Of a stretch of 64,000 bases of DNA, positions 1 to 7,569 are shown piece after piece. The stretch's first letter is position 1; the number at the start of each line of letters is the position of its first letter. Under the pieces are notes generated by a model that saw nothing but the letters and a program-made list of their open reading frames with translations, searched no databases and was not told the origin of the DNA. The stretch spans positions 114,439 to 178,438 of the forward strand of contig JAEZGX010000001.1 in NCBI GenBank assembly GCA_023416735.1. Direction: 5' to 3'. Origin of the DNA: Verrucomicrobiota bacterium (GTDB lineage Bacteria > Verrucomicrobiota > Verrucomicrobiia > Opitutales > Opitutaceae). Both the position numbers and the translations under genes were made by a program.

Positions 1-438
1 AAGGACTGGACCGTCGACCGCTTCGCCGCAATCGCCGGCTGGCTCATCGCCGAACGCAATTGCGAGATCCATTTCTGCGACGCTCCGTCCAACGCCGCCC
101 ACTACGCCGAAATCCTTTCGCTCCTCCCCGCGAGCCTGCGCGCTCATTGCCACGATTGGAGCCGCAAACTCCCGCTTCGGGATCTCAATTCGCTCCTCCG
201 CTACACCGACCTCGCGGTCGGAATCGACACCGGCCTGCTCCACATCGCCGCGTCGTTTCACATTCCCATCGTCGCCCTGTTCGGCCCTCTCGAGCCCTGG
301 CGCTGGCACCCGTGGGACACCGCTCACACGATCCTGCGGCCCGCCGATCTCTCCGGCCCAAAGCCGCTCGCCCGCCTTTCCGTTGCCGAGGTCCAATCCG
401 CTCTCGATCGCCATCTCTCCTCCCTCCCGTCGTCCTGA
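1..438 (+). CDS. Glycosyltransferase family 9 protein, C-terminal part (cut by window start)
   Basis: The frame is open from base 1 and ends at TGA 436-438, so only about 145 C-terminal residues are present and the start lies outside the window. The visible part carries the family 9 (ADP-heptose:LPS heptosyltransferase-like) donor-site signature GIDTGLLHIAAS followed by IVALFGPLEPWRWHPW. In this family the motif binds the nucleotide-sugar donor and the enzyme adds core-oligosaccharide sugars at the inner membrane. A second family 9 gene follows 39 bp downstream on the same strand, which suggests a small LPS or surface-glycan operon. The exact sugar and acceptor cannot be told from sequence. 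Confidence 0.85.
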   Translation, partial: KDWTVDRFAAIAGWLIAERNCEIHFCDAPSNAAHYAEILSLLPASLRAHCHDWSRKLPLRDLNSLLRYTDLAVGIDTGLLHIAASFHIPIVALFGPLEPWRWHPWDTAHTILRPADLSGPKPLARLSVAEVQSALDRHLSSLPSS

Positions 439-477
439 GCAACGCGAAGATTTTCCCTCTTCCTTCAACTCCCTTCC

Positions 478-1536
478 ATGTCCCTCTCTTCCGCCACACC
501 TCTCGTCATCCGCTTCGGGGCTTTCGGCGACATGGTCTTGATGATCCCCATCCTCAAGTTCCTTCACCAGCGTTACGGCGCCCCCTGCGACCTCGTCGCT
601 TCCGGCGCCTGGACCGAACCGCTCCTTCAGCGCGTCCCTTCCGTTGGCCAGCGTTACTACCTCACCAGCCGGCGCGCGTCCTACTGGCTCAACCGCTCTC
701 AACAACAACTCGTTCGCCTGCTTCGCTCTCGCCCCGCCGGCCCCGTTTATATCTTCGAATCCGACGACAAACCGCTCGCCCTCCTCGGCCGCGCCGGTTT
801 CCCCCGCGATCACATTTGCACGCTCCGCGATTTCCCGCGTCAGCCCGGCGAACACATCCTCGCCCAAGCCACCCGCCTCGCGCGCGCCACGCCCGCCGCC
901 TTTTCCTCTTTCGCTTTTCCGTCCGCTGCTCCTCTCCCCGATTCCCGCCCGGTGCTCACCGAGGCCGACCACCGCGATTGTGCCGCCTGGCTCGCCCACC
1001 ACCGCCTCGACTCCGCCCCGCTCGTTCTGCTCCAGGCCGGTAACAAAAAAACCATGAAGGGCGGCGACCGCCACCGCGCGTCCAACGTCGATTACTGGCC
1101 CGAAGAGCGCTGGGCTCGCGTCATCGCAGGCGTGTTTTCTTCGCTCCCTTCCGCCCGCATCGTGCTCTGCGGCTCACCATCCGAACGCCCGCTCGCCGAA
1201 GACATCGCCGCTCACCTGCCTTCCGCGGGAGATCGCCTTCTTATCGCCACCGACGAACTTCCCATTCCTCGGCTGCTCGCGCTCCAATCTCGCGCGCACA
1301 GTCTTATCTCCGTCAACACCGGTCCCGCCCACTCCGCCGCCGCGATGGGTTGCCCGCTCGTCGTTCTTTTCACCCGCCACGCTCATCGCGCCGCCGACCT
1401 CTACGCGCCCGTCGCTACCACCGCTCCCATCCGCATTCTCCAACCTTCGCCTTCCCAAAGCGACCTCACTCTCGCCACCATCACTCCTGATCAAGTCCTC
1501 TCCGCTTGGCACAGCCTTTGGTCTTCACCCTCCTGA
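478..1536 (+). CDS. Glycosyltransferase family 9 (heptosyltransferase-like)
   Basis: A 352-residue protein of normal length for the family. The N-terminus VIRFGAFGDMVLMIPILKFL matches the first Rossmann strand and glycine-rich turn of heptosyltransferases. The C-terminal half carries the donor motif VNTGPAHSAAAMGCPLVVLF. It probably transfers a heptose or related sugar from a nucleotide donor to lipid A core or another surface glycan on the cytoplasmic face of the inner membrane. It follows another family 9 gene after 39 bp and probably shares its transcript. It is followed by ABC transporter ATPases of unrelated function. The ATG at 478 has no clear Shine-Dalgarno, as is common in this window. 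Confidence 0.85.
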   Translation: MSLSSATPLVIRFGAFGDMVLMIPILKFLHQRYGAPCDLVASGAWTEPLLQRVPSVGQRYYLTSRRASYWLNRSQQQLVRLLRSRPAGPVYIFESDDKPLALLGRAGFPRDHICTLRDFPRQPGEHILAQATRLARATPAAFSSFAFPSAAPLPDSRPVLTEADHRDCAAWLAHHRLDSAPLVLLQAGNKKTMKGGDRHRASNVDYWPEERWARVIAGVFSSLPSARIVLCGSPSERPLAEDIAAHLPSAGDRLLIATDELPIPRLLALQSRAHSLISVNTGPAHSAAAMGCPLVVLFTRHAHRAADLYAPVATTAPIRILQPSPSQSDLTLATITPDQVLSAWHSLWSSPS

Positions 1537-1595
1537 TCGCCCGCGAAAAATCCCTGCCAGCTCTATCGCCTCAATCCTCCTCCGTTCCGAGCAAC

Positions 1596-2570
1596 ATGCC
1601 CCTCCTTGATGTCACCGATCTGCGCACCCATTTCCACACTCGCCAAGGTGTGGTGCGCGCGGTCGATGGCGTCAGCTTCTCCTTGGAACGCGGTGAAACC
1701 CTCGGTCTCGTCGGCGAATCCGGCTCCGGCAAGTCCGTCACGTGCTACTCGCTGCTCGGCCTTGTCCCGCAACCGCCCGCCCGCATCGAAAGCGGCACCG
1801 CAATCTTTGACGGAATCGACCTCCTGCGCTGTTCGCCTGCTCAAGCTCGCGCCATCCGCGGCAAACGCATCGCGATGGTCTTCCAGGATCCGATGACGTC
1901 GTTGAATCCTTACCTTCGGATTTCCGACCAACTCATCGAACCGCTCCTCATCCACGAAAAAATTTCCCGCCGCGCCGCACTCGCTCGCGCCACCGCGATG
2001 CTCGAGTCCGTCGGCATCAACGACGCCGCGCGCCGCCTCCACCAATATCCTCACGAGTTCTCCGGCGGCATGCGCCAGCGCGTCGTCATCGCCATGGCGC
2101 TCATCACCAAGCCCGAGCTTCTCATCGCCGACGAACCGACCACCGCTCTCGACGTCACCGTCCAAGCCCAAATCCTCGAACTCATCAAAGCCACCCAGCG
2201 CGAACTCGGCATGGCCGTCATCTTCGTCACCCACGATCTCGCCGTGCTCTCCGGGATCTGCGATCGCGTCCAAGTCATGTATGCCGGCCGCATCGTCGAA
2301 ACCGCCGCCACCTCCACGCTCTTCACGTCTCCACGTCACCCCTACACGCGCGCACTCCAGCACTCCATTCCCGCCCTCCAACCCAAAGGCGCCGCGCTCT
2401 ACACCATTCCCGGCCTCCCGCCCGATCTCTCCAAACCGCTCCCCGGCTGCCCCTTCGCTCCGCGTTGCGAATTCGCCGCCGAAAAATGTTTCAACACCCC
2501 CGTCCAACTCCTCGAAACTGCACCCGGCCACTCGCACGCCTGCCTCCGCGCCCAACTCGGCGAAATCTAA
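1596..2570 (+). CDS. Oligopeptide/dipeptide ABC transporter ATP-binding protein, DppD/OppD type
   Basis: This cytoplasmic ATPase would energise a peptide importer (or nickel or oligosaccharide importer of the same subfamily). It shows Walker A GESGSGKS, the ABC signature FSGGMRQRVVIAMAL, Walker B LLIADEPTTALD and an H-loop VTHDLAV. The C-terminal cysteine-containing segment GCPFAPRCEFAAEKC is diagnostic of the oligopeptide subfamily. I chose ATG 1596 (324 residues) because the family begins at PLLDVTDLRTHF. The open frame extends upstream to 1506, but that would overlap the previous gene and add non-conserved sequence. The partner ATPase follows 108 bp downstream, and no permease or binding-protein gene is visible nearby. 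Confidence 0.93.
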   Translation: MPLLDVTDLRTHFHTRQGVVRAVDGVSFSLERGETLGLVGESGSGKSVTCYSLLGLVPQPPARIESGTAIFDGIDLLRCSPAQARAIRGKRIAMVFQDPMTSLNPYLRISDQLIEPLLIHEKISRRAALARATAMLESVGINDAARRLHQYPHEFSGGMRQRVVIAMALITKPELLIADEPTTALDVTVQAQILELIKATQRELGMAVIFVTHDLAVLSGICDRVQVMYAGRIVETAATSTLFTSPRHPYTRALQHSIPALQPKGAALYTIPGLPPDLSKPLPGCPFAPRCEFAAEKCFNTPVQLLETAPGHSHACLRAQLGEI

Positions 2571-2577
2571 TCTCATC

Positions 2578-2675
2578 ACCGATGAAGCCGCATCCACATC
2601 CATCTGTGTGCATCCGTGGTGACGACGTTCTCTCCCTTTCTATTCGTGTGATTTCGTGCCCATTCGTGGTTCACC
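2578..2675 (+). repeat. Intergenic repeat-like segment with reiterated CATTCGTGGT-type units
   Basis: The spacer between the two peptide-transporter ATPase genes is built from near-repeats of one short phrase: gcatccgtggt, tattcgtgtgatttcgtg and cattcgtggtt. A related piece, ccattcgtgtccatgcgtcg, lies at 55055-55080 in an unrelated intergenic region. The segment has no coding potential. It looks like a member of a dispersed low-complexity repeat family, which is inferred from internal similarity only. The boundaries are approximate. Confidence 0.35.
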
Positions 2676-2678
2676 TTC

Positions 2679-3653
2679 ATGTCCGCACCTCTCCTCGAAC
2701 TCACTGACGTCCGCACGCACTTCCCCGTCCGCCACGGCGGCACCGTGAAAGCCGTCGACGGCGTCACGCTCTCCGTCGCCCGCGGCGAAACCCTGGGCCT
2801 CGTCGGCGAATCCGGCTGCGGCAAATCCACCCTCGCTCGCACCATCCTTCAACTCGTCCCGACCACCGCGGGCACCGTCGTCCTCGAAGGCAAGAATCTC
2901 ACGCGCGCCGACACCGCCACGCTCCACGCCGCCCGCCGCGACGCACAAATGATCTTCCAGGATCCTTACGCGTCCCTTAACCCGCGGCTCACCGTTTACG
3001 CCACGCTCGCCGAACCGCTTCTCGTCCATCGCATCTGCCCGCGCGACGAAGTTCCCGCGCGCGTCGCCTCGCTCATGGAGCAGGTCGGACTCGCCCAGCG
3101 TTTCATGCGCAAATACCCGCACGAGTTTTCCGGCGGACAACGCCAGCGCATCGCCATCGCCCGCGCCCTCGCTCTCGAGCCCAAGCTCATCATTGCCGAC
3201 GAGCCCGTCTCCGCCCTCGACGTCTCCATCCAAGCTCAAATTCTCAATCTCCTCGCCGAACTCTGCCGCGCGCGAAACCTCACGCTGCTCTTCATCGCCC
3301 ACGATCTCTCCGTCGTGAAACACATCTCCGATCGCATCGCCGTGATGTATCTCGGAAAAATCGTCGAGCTCGGCCCCGCTGCCGACGTGATCGATCGTCC
3401 CGCCCATCCTTACACGCGCTCGCTTGTGAGCGCGATTCCCACCCTCGCCACCGCAGCACCCGCGTCGCCGCGTTCTCGCATCATCCTCGCCGGGGATCCG
3501 CCTTCTCCCATCGATCCACCCGTCGGCTGCCGTTTCCATCCTCGCTGCCCCTACGCGATCGATCGCTGCCGCGAACTCGTTCCGCCCCTCGTCCCCGCCG
3601 CTCCCGCCCGCGAAGCCGCCTGCATCCGCCTCCGCGAAATTCCGCCGCTCTGA
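2679..3653 (+). CDS. Oligopeptide/dipeptide ABC transporter ATP-binding protein, DppF/OppF type
   Basis: This 324-residue protein is the second ATPase of a peptide-type importer and forms the heterodimer with the DppD-type protein encoded just upstream. Visible motifs are Walker A GESGCGKST, signature FSGGQRQRIAIARAL, Walker B LIIADEPVSALD, H-loop IAHDLSV, and the C-terminal oligopeptide-subfamily segment with VGCRFHPRCPYAIDRC. The two proteins share their overall plan. The spacer between them holds a repeat-like segment, which suggests that the operon tolerates insertion there. The permeases and substrate-binding protein must lie elsewhere, either before the window or at a separate locus. 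Confidence 0.93.
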   Translation: MSAPLLELTDVRTHFPVRHGGTVKAVDGVTLSVARGETLGLVGESGCGKSTLARTILQLVPTTAGTVVLEGKNLTRADTATLHAARRDAQMIFQDPYASLNPRLTVYATLAEPLLVHRICPRDEVPARVASLMEQVGLAQRFMRKYPHEFSGGQRQRIAIARALALEPKLIIADEPVSALDVSIQAQILNLLAELCRARNLTLLFIAHDLSVVKHISDRIAVMYLGKIVELGPAADVIDRPAHPYTRSLVSAIPTLATAAPASPRSRIILAGDPPSPIDPPVGCRFHPRCPYAIDRCRELVPPLVPAAPAREAACIRLREIPPL

Positions 3654-3715
3654 GGCGGCGCGCGCCTTCCGGCACTTCGCGAATCCTCGCCGCTCTCCCA
3701 GCGTCGTCGGCTTCG

Positions 3716-3767
3716 TTGATCGCCCCTTCTCATGGTTATAGACGACCCGCACTCAGGGTAACCCTGA
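3716..3767 (+). promoter_or_regulatory. Possible promoter with adjacent 15-bp palindrome
   Basis: TTGATC at 3716-3721 and TATAGA at 3737-3742 resemble -35 and -10 boxes, but the spacer is only 15 bp. Eleven bases after the -10 box lies the palindrome tcagggtaaccctga (3753-3767; 7-bp arms around one base), placed where an operator would overlap the transcription start. The downstream gene starts at 3908. The call is weak because of the short spacer and because nothing is known of a regulator. Confidence 0.28.
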
Positions 3768-3907
3768 ATGCCTGTCACGAGGGAACTTATCAATTCCTTA
3801 GGTCACAATACCGCCCGCAGCCCGGCTCCGTCGGCACGCGTCCAGCGCTTGTTCGCCGTCCGCTACCAGCGGTCTCCGCGGCTGCTTCCTCCAGCTCCAG
3901 CTCAGCC

Positions 3908-4858
3908 ATGTCACTCCCGGATTCGACGATCACCTTGTTGCAGGATGAAGCCTACCTTCATCTCTGTCGCAAAACCGTCGAAGACGCGCTCGGCCAGATC
4001 GCCGCGCAGCGCACCGAGGTCGAAAGCACTCGGCCTCCGTTCGGCATCCTCGCCACCCGCAGCACTCGCGAAGCTTTCCAAGCTTCGATGCAAACCGTGC
4101 TCACCGGCGAGGCCGCTCTGCGCAGCCGTCTCGGGAAAATCAACCTGCTCGAGAACGCGTTGAAATCTCGTATCCAGCGCGAGCTTCACGCGTTTCTCGA
4201 GCGGGCCTCCGCCGATTACGGCAAGAGCCGCCGGGTTCTTGCCGTAATCGATGCGTGGGAATTGCTGCTTCCGACTTACAACGAAAAACTCAAGGCCTTC
4301 GCGCGCGAGCTACGCGAAGCTTCCCAAGCGGTCCAATACCAAATCCAAACGTCGCCCGAGGACTACGAACGCCGCATCCGCTGCCTCGCCCAACTCCGCT
4401 TCGCCGCCGTCAGCCTCGACACGGCCGCGAATCAGATGGAGACCGTCTCGAAACGGATCGAGCAAGCCGGCGGAGCCCTCTTCAGCTGCGTCACTCTTCC
4501 CGAACCTCCGTTCATTCGCCAAACCGAATGGACCGATCGCACGATCAAGCTGATCGATTCCGAACTCGTCGCCGCTCTCCATCGCGCCGAATCCGGCGTC
4601 CGCAGTCTCATCGCCGACAATCTTGCTCTTCTTCGCGCCCACGCCGCTCGCGCCCGCAATCTCGTCGGCGATGTCGGGTATCACTATCTCGAGCACTATT
4701 GGAGCCAGCTGCGCGCCCACGCGCAGGAGCATTATGTTTCCGAAAGCGACGTCGACGAGGTCATCACCCGCCTCGAAGAACGCTACATCGCCGCCGATAT
4801 TCAGCAGCGCATGCACGCCCTCGCCGAAGCCGTCGATCCCTACGGCTTCGTCCGGTAG
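3908..4858 (+). CDS. Hypothetical alpha-helical protein, cytoplasmic
   Basis: A 316-residue protein that I do not recognise. It is rich in Ala, Glu, Arg and Leu with long stretches of helical, partly coiled-coil character (roughly residues 55-150 and 175-300). It has no signal peptide or membrane segment, and few Cys or Gly. The frame is open back to 3716, but the residues before ATG 3908 are a Ser/Pro/Arg-rich stretch without conserved character, so the internal start is preferred. It stands alone: the previous gene ends 254 bp upstream and the next begins 93 bp downstream. A scaffold or regulatory role is possible, but nothing in the sequence assigns one. Confidence 0.7.
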   Translation: MSLPDSTITLLQDEAYLHLCRKTVEDALGQIAAQRTEVESTRPPFGILATRSTREAFQASMQTVLTGEAALRSRLGKINLLENALKSRIQRELHAFLERASADYGKSRRVLAVIDAWELLLPTYNEKLKAFARELREASQAVQYQIQTSPEDYERRIRCLAQLRFAAVSLDTAANQMETVSKRIEQAGGALFSCVTLPEPPFIRQTEWTDRTIKLIDSELVAALHRAESGVRSLIADNLALLRAHAARARNLVGDVGYHYLEHYWSQLRAHAQEHYVSESDVDEVITRLEERYIAADIQQRMHALAEAVDPYGFVR

Positions 4859-4920
4859 GTTCGTCTCCGCGAGCCGCTCGCCCTCATTATATTGATCGAC
4901 TGAACCCGACATCGCCGCGC

Positions 4921-4948
4921 GTGGCTCCCCTCCGCATTGCGGAGCCAC
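4921..4948 (+). promoter_or_regulatory. Hairpin overlapping the ribosome-binding region of the next gene
   Basis: The arms gtggctcc (4921-4928) and ggagccac (4941-4948) are perfectly complementary. The 3' arm contains GGAG, the only Shine-Dalgarno-like sequence upstream of the ATG at 4952, with an 8-nt spacing. An alternative fold pairs ccgca with tgcgg inside the loop. As RNA, this would hide the ribosome-binding site. No T-run follows, so it is not a typical terminator. Confidence 0.45.
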
Positions 4949-4951
4949 CCC

Positions 4952-5740
4952 ATGTTCCCCCACCACGCGCAAACCGTCGAACGCCTTACCTCCGCGTTCC
5001 AATCCGACCCCAGCGTCCTTGCTCTCATCCTCGGCGGATCGATCGCTCACGGTTTCGCCCGAGCCGATTCCGACGTCGACGTCACGATCGTCATCTCCCC
5101 CGCCGACTACCAACAGAGGCAGCGCGAGGGACGGCTCCATTACAACAACCGCGAGCTCTGCGCTTACGACGGCTACATCGACGGCAAATACGTCGATCTC
5201 AACTTTCTCAAACTCGTCGCCGCCCGCGGCAGCGATCCTATTCGCTACGCGTTCGAGGGAAATCGCATCCTGTTCTCCCGCCTCGACGATCTCGAATCCC
5301 TCCTCGCCGCCATCGTGCGTTTTCCCGTCGAGGAAAAATCCGAACGTCTCCAGCGCTTCGCCGCCCAGCTGCTCGCCTGGCGTTGGTATTACAGTGAATC
5401 GCTTCGCCAGCAAAACCGCTACCTTTCCTTCCTCGCCCTCCAAAAGCTCGCCCTGTTCAGCGCGCGCCTGATCCTCACCGAAAACGAGCTTCTATTCCCT
5501 TACCATAAATGGATGCTTCACGTCCTCGCCGCCGCGCCTCACCAGCCTGCCGGCTTTATCCAAAATCTTGATACACTCCTCACGTTTCCACCTTGGGAAA
5601 CCGTCGACCGCCACGTCCGCAGCCTCCTCGCGTTCGTTGGCATCGACTTCGCCACCGCCGACGCCTCCTGGCCCACGTATTTCATGAAGGACACCGAACT
5701 CCGCTGGGTCACCGAGGAAGCTTGCATCGACGACATCTAG
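4952..5740 (+). CDS. Nucleotidyltransferase-fold protein
   Basis: A protein of 262 residues from ATG 4952; a TTG at 4937 in the same frame lies inside the upstream hairpin and is less likely. Residues around 28-50 show the polymerase-beta-type nucleotidyltransferase signature, GGSIAHGFARADSDVDVTIV, with the G-S and D-x-D pattern that binds the nucleotide and two metal ions. The rest is largely helical, like the C-terminal half of kanamycin-nucleotidyltransferase-type or stand-alone NTP_transf_2 proteins. It could nucleotidylate a small molecule, an antibiotic or a protein, and the substrate cannot be inferred. No antitoxin-like HEPN partner is adjacent, so I do not call it an MNT/HEPN module. 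A hairpin covers its ribosome-binding site. Confidence 0.8.
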   Translation: MFPHHAQTVERLTSAFQSDPSVLALILGGSIAHGFARADSDVDVTIVISPADYQQRQREGRLHYNNRELCAYDGYIDGKYVDLNFLKLVAARGSDPIRYAFEGNRILFSRLDDLESLLAAIVRFPVEEKSERLQRFAAQLLAWRWYYSESLRQQNRYLSFLALQKLALFSARLILTENELLFPYHKWMLHVLAAAPHQPAGFIQNLDTLLTFPPWETVDRHVRSLLAFVGIDFATADASWPTYFMKDTELRWVTEEACIDDI

Positions 5741-5828
5741 CCTCCGGCCTCGCTACGAAACTACATTCCGCGAGCAAGAAACTCAAAACCCACTCACCCG
5801 TCCACCCGTCTGGCCACTCGCACCACTT

Positions 5829-6902
5829 ATGAAGTTACCCATCGCTCTCAGTCTTCTTCTCACCGCTTCCCTCCCCGCCGCATCGCTTCCGCCCCTGCCC
5901 GCTCCTCTCGGCATTCCGGCGCCTGCCGCAAAAACCAACGCCCCTTACTCCCCGCAACCGATCGTCGCCGGCGGCGTAATTGTCCCGCTCTATCCGTCCG
6001 ACTCGCCACTCCTCAACCAGGACAAAATCCGCGAGCCCGAGGTCTATCAATTCTGGGGCCCCGTCACGCTCGGCGCCATCGTCAGCATCCATAATCCGTC
6101 TATCGAATTTCATCCGGGTCACGGTCAGCTCAACACCGGCGCATGCGTGATCCTCGCCGCCGGCGGCGGACACAATTCCCTCAATGTCGGCTCCGAGGCC
6201 GCGCCCTTCGTCGCTTTCTTTCACAATCATGGCGTCAACACCGTCATTCTTCGCAACCGCCTCCGTAGCGACGGCTACGATCCGCGCGTCGATGGCGTCA
6301 ACGACGCCCTCCAAGCCGTCAAACTCGTGCGCGCCTACGCGAAAGAATGGAACGTCGATCCCAACAAGATCGGCATCGTCGGCTTCTCCGCCGGCGCCGA
6401 ACTCGCCGCCTACGCTTCGATCCACTTCGAGGAATTCGACCGCACGCATGACGTCCCCGGAAACCCGCTCGCCAAGATCTCTTCCCGCCCGGACTTCACC
6501 GGCTTGATTTATCCTGGCCCCACGCCTTTCGCCCGCGGCGAAAAACCGACAATCCCTCGTTCAACTCCCCCGTCCTTCATCGCCACGCCCGGCTGGCGCG
6601 ACTGGATCCACGCCCTTTGGGCCAACGAATACTTCACCGCCCTCCACCTGGACGGCGTGCCCAACGTCGAACTTCACGTTTACGCCCGCGGCCGCCATCC
6701 CGGCGACAAACCCGGCCCCGACGAACCGCCCGCCACCGGCGGTCTCGCCAACATGGGCGGCATCGCTTTCGGCACTTGGTCTCATCGCTTTCTCGACTGG
6801 TTCCGCGACCTCGGCTTCCTCAACAAACCCGGCGTCGAAACCCTCGCCGCCCGCGACGTCGCCGCCAACCTGGACCGCCAGCCTCGCCGCCCACGCTACT
6901 AA
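5829..6902 (+). CDS. Secreted alpha/beta hydrolase (esterase/lipase-like)
   Basis: A 357-residue protein with a signal peptide (residues 1-18, hydrophobic core, cut near LPAAS), so it is exported to the periplasm or beyond. It has the oxyanion-type segment AGGGHN at 111-116, in place of the usual HGGG, and the nucleophile elbow GFSAG with Ser187. A candidate catalytic His lies in the C-terminal segment RGRHPGDKPG. This architecture fits the acetyl-xylan esterase or BD-FAE-like group of Verrucomicrobiota, so a carbohydrate-ester substrate is plausible but unproven. It is a single gene. Its stop codon is followed within 2 bp by a palindromic repeat shared with the convergent neighbour. Confidence 0.85.
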   Translation: MKLPIALSLLLTASLPAASLPPLPAPLGIPAPAAKTNAPYSPQPIVAGGVIVPLYPSDSPLLNQDKIREPEVYQFWGPVTLGAIVSIHNPSIEFHPGHGQLNTGACVILAAGGGHNSLNVGSEAAPFVAFFHNHGVNTVILRNRLRSDGYDPRVDGVNDALQAVKLVRAYAKEWNVDPNKIGIVGFSAGAELAAYASIHFEEFDRTHDVPGNPLAKISSRPDFTGLIYPGPTPFARGEKPTIPRSTPPSFIATPGWRDWIHALWANEYFTALHLDGVPNVELHVYARGRHPGDKPGPDEPPATGGLANMGGIAFGTWSHRFLDWFRDLGFLNKPGVETLAARDVAANLDRQPRRPRY

Positions 6903-6904
6903 CT

Positions 6905-6947
6905 TGTAGGGCGGGGTCTCCCGACCCCGCCGCCCTCCCGCCCTACA
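6905..6947. repeat. Palindromic GC-rich repeat between convergent genes
   Basis: The outer arms tgtagggcggg and cccgccctaca frame an inner hairpin cggggtctcccgaccccg. The element begins 2 bp after one stop codon and supplies the TAG stop codon (6943-6945, minus strand) of the convergent gene. A relative lies immediately after the stop codon at 34654. It may act as a bidirectional transcription end. Together these point to a dispersed REP-like family. Confidence 0.6.
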
Positions 6948-7539
6948 AAAACCGCGCCACCGCGCCGCGTCGCGCCGCGATATCCATCAACGGCTCCGGC
7001 CCGATCGTCCCGGTCACGACAACCAACTTGTCGTCGTCACACACCGCGACGCACACTTTCTGCGCGCCCGTCCATCCGCCCCTCGCCGGTGCAAACACCA
7101 GCACCTGCGTGTCGCCATCGCTCACCGCCACCACGCGCTCCCATCCGCGTCGTTCCATGACCGCCGCCGCAGACGCAAACATCTCCGGCGCCCGCTCCTC
7201 GCGTCCGCCAGCGTCGATCGTGTAAACACCGACGCTCGCATTCCGGACCGCGCGCAACGCCATCCGCGCGTCGTCCGGCATGTCCTTCACGAAGCTCAAA
7301 CCGCTTCGCACCGCGCTCAACAACAGCGGTCCGGCCGACACTTGCACCTTCACTTTCGATTTCCTCGCCAGCGCCGCCACGACTTCATCGCGCAACACCA
7401 CCGCATCGCGCGTCAACGTCACGGCGTTCACCACCGCTATCGCGAGCAGCGCGACACCCGCCGCGGCCAACGCCAGTAACCACTGCCACCAGCGAAAACG
7501 CCTTTCCGGCGCCGCTCCTGAGACGCGTGCGGGTTTCAT
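6943..7539 (-). CDS. Membrane-anchored DUF4252-like protein
   Basis: A 198-residue protein with a basic N-terminus and one membrane segment (about residues 17-40, WWQWLLALAAAGVALLAIAV), probably an inner-membrane protein with a periplasmic domain. The C-terminal half (GREERAPEMFASAAAVMERR onward, ending in TGTIGPEPLMDI) follows the same pattern as the DUF4252 protein encoded upstream, so the two are probably diverged paralogues. They are separated by 30 bp and likely form an operon. The function of DUF4252 is unknown. In other genomes the family often accompanies ECF sigma factors, but none is adjacent here. The stop codon lies inside a palindromic repeat. Confidence 0.75.
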   Translation of the reverse strand: MKPARVSGAAPERRFRWWQWLLALAAAGVALLAIAVVNAVTLTRDAVVLRDEVVAALARKSKVKVQVSAGPLLLSAVRSGLSFVKDMPDDARMALRAVRNASVGVYTIDAGGREERAPEMFASAAAVMERRGWERVVAVSDGDTQVLVFAPARGGWTGAQKVCVAVCDDDKLVVVTGTIGPEPLMDIAARRGAVARFL

Positions 7540-7569
7540 CGTGATTGTCGTTTGGTGCGCGCCGTCCGC

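Noticed and set aside
4952..5740. MNT/HEPN toxin-antitoxin module
   Set aside because: Only the nucleotidyltransferase-like half is present. The neighbours are a helical protein with no HEPN RX4-6H motif that I can see and a secreted hydrolase.
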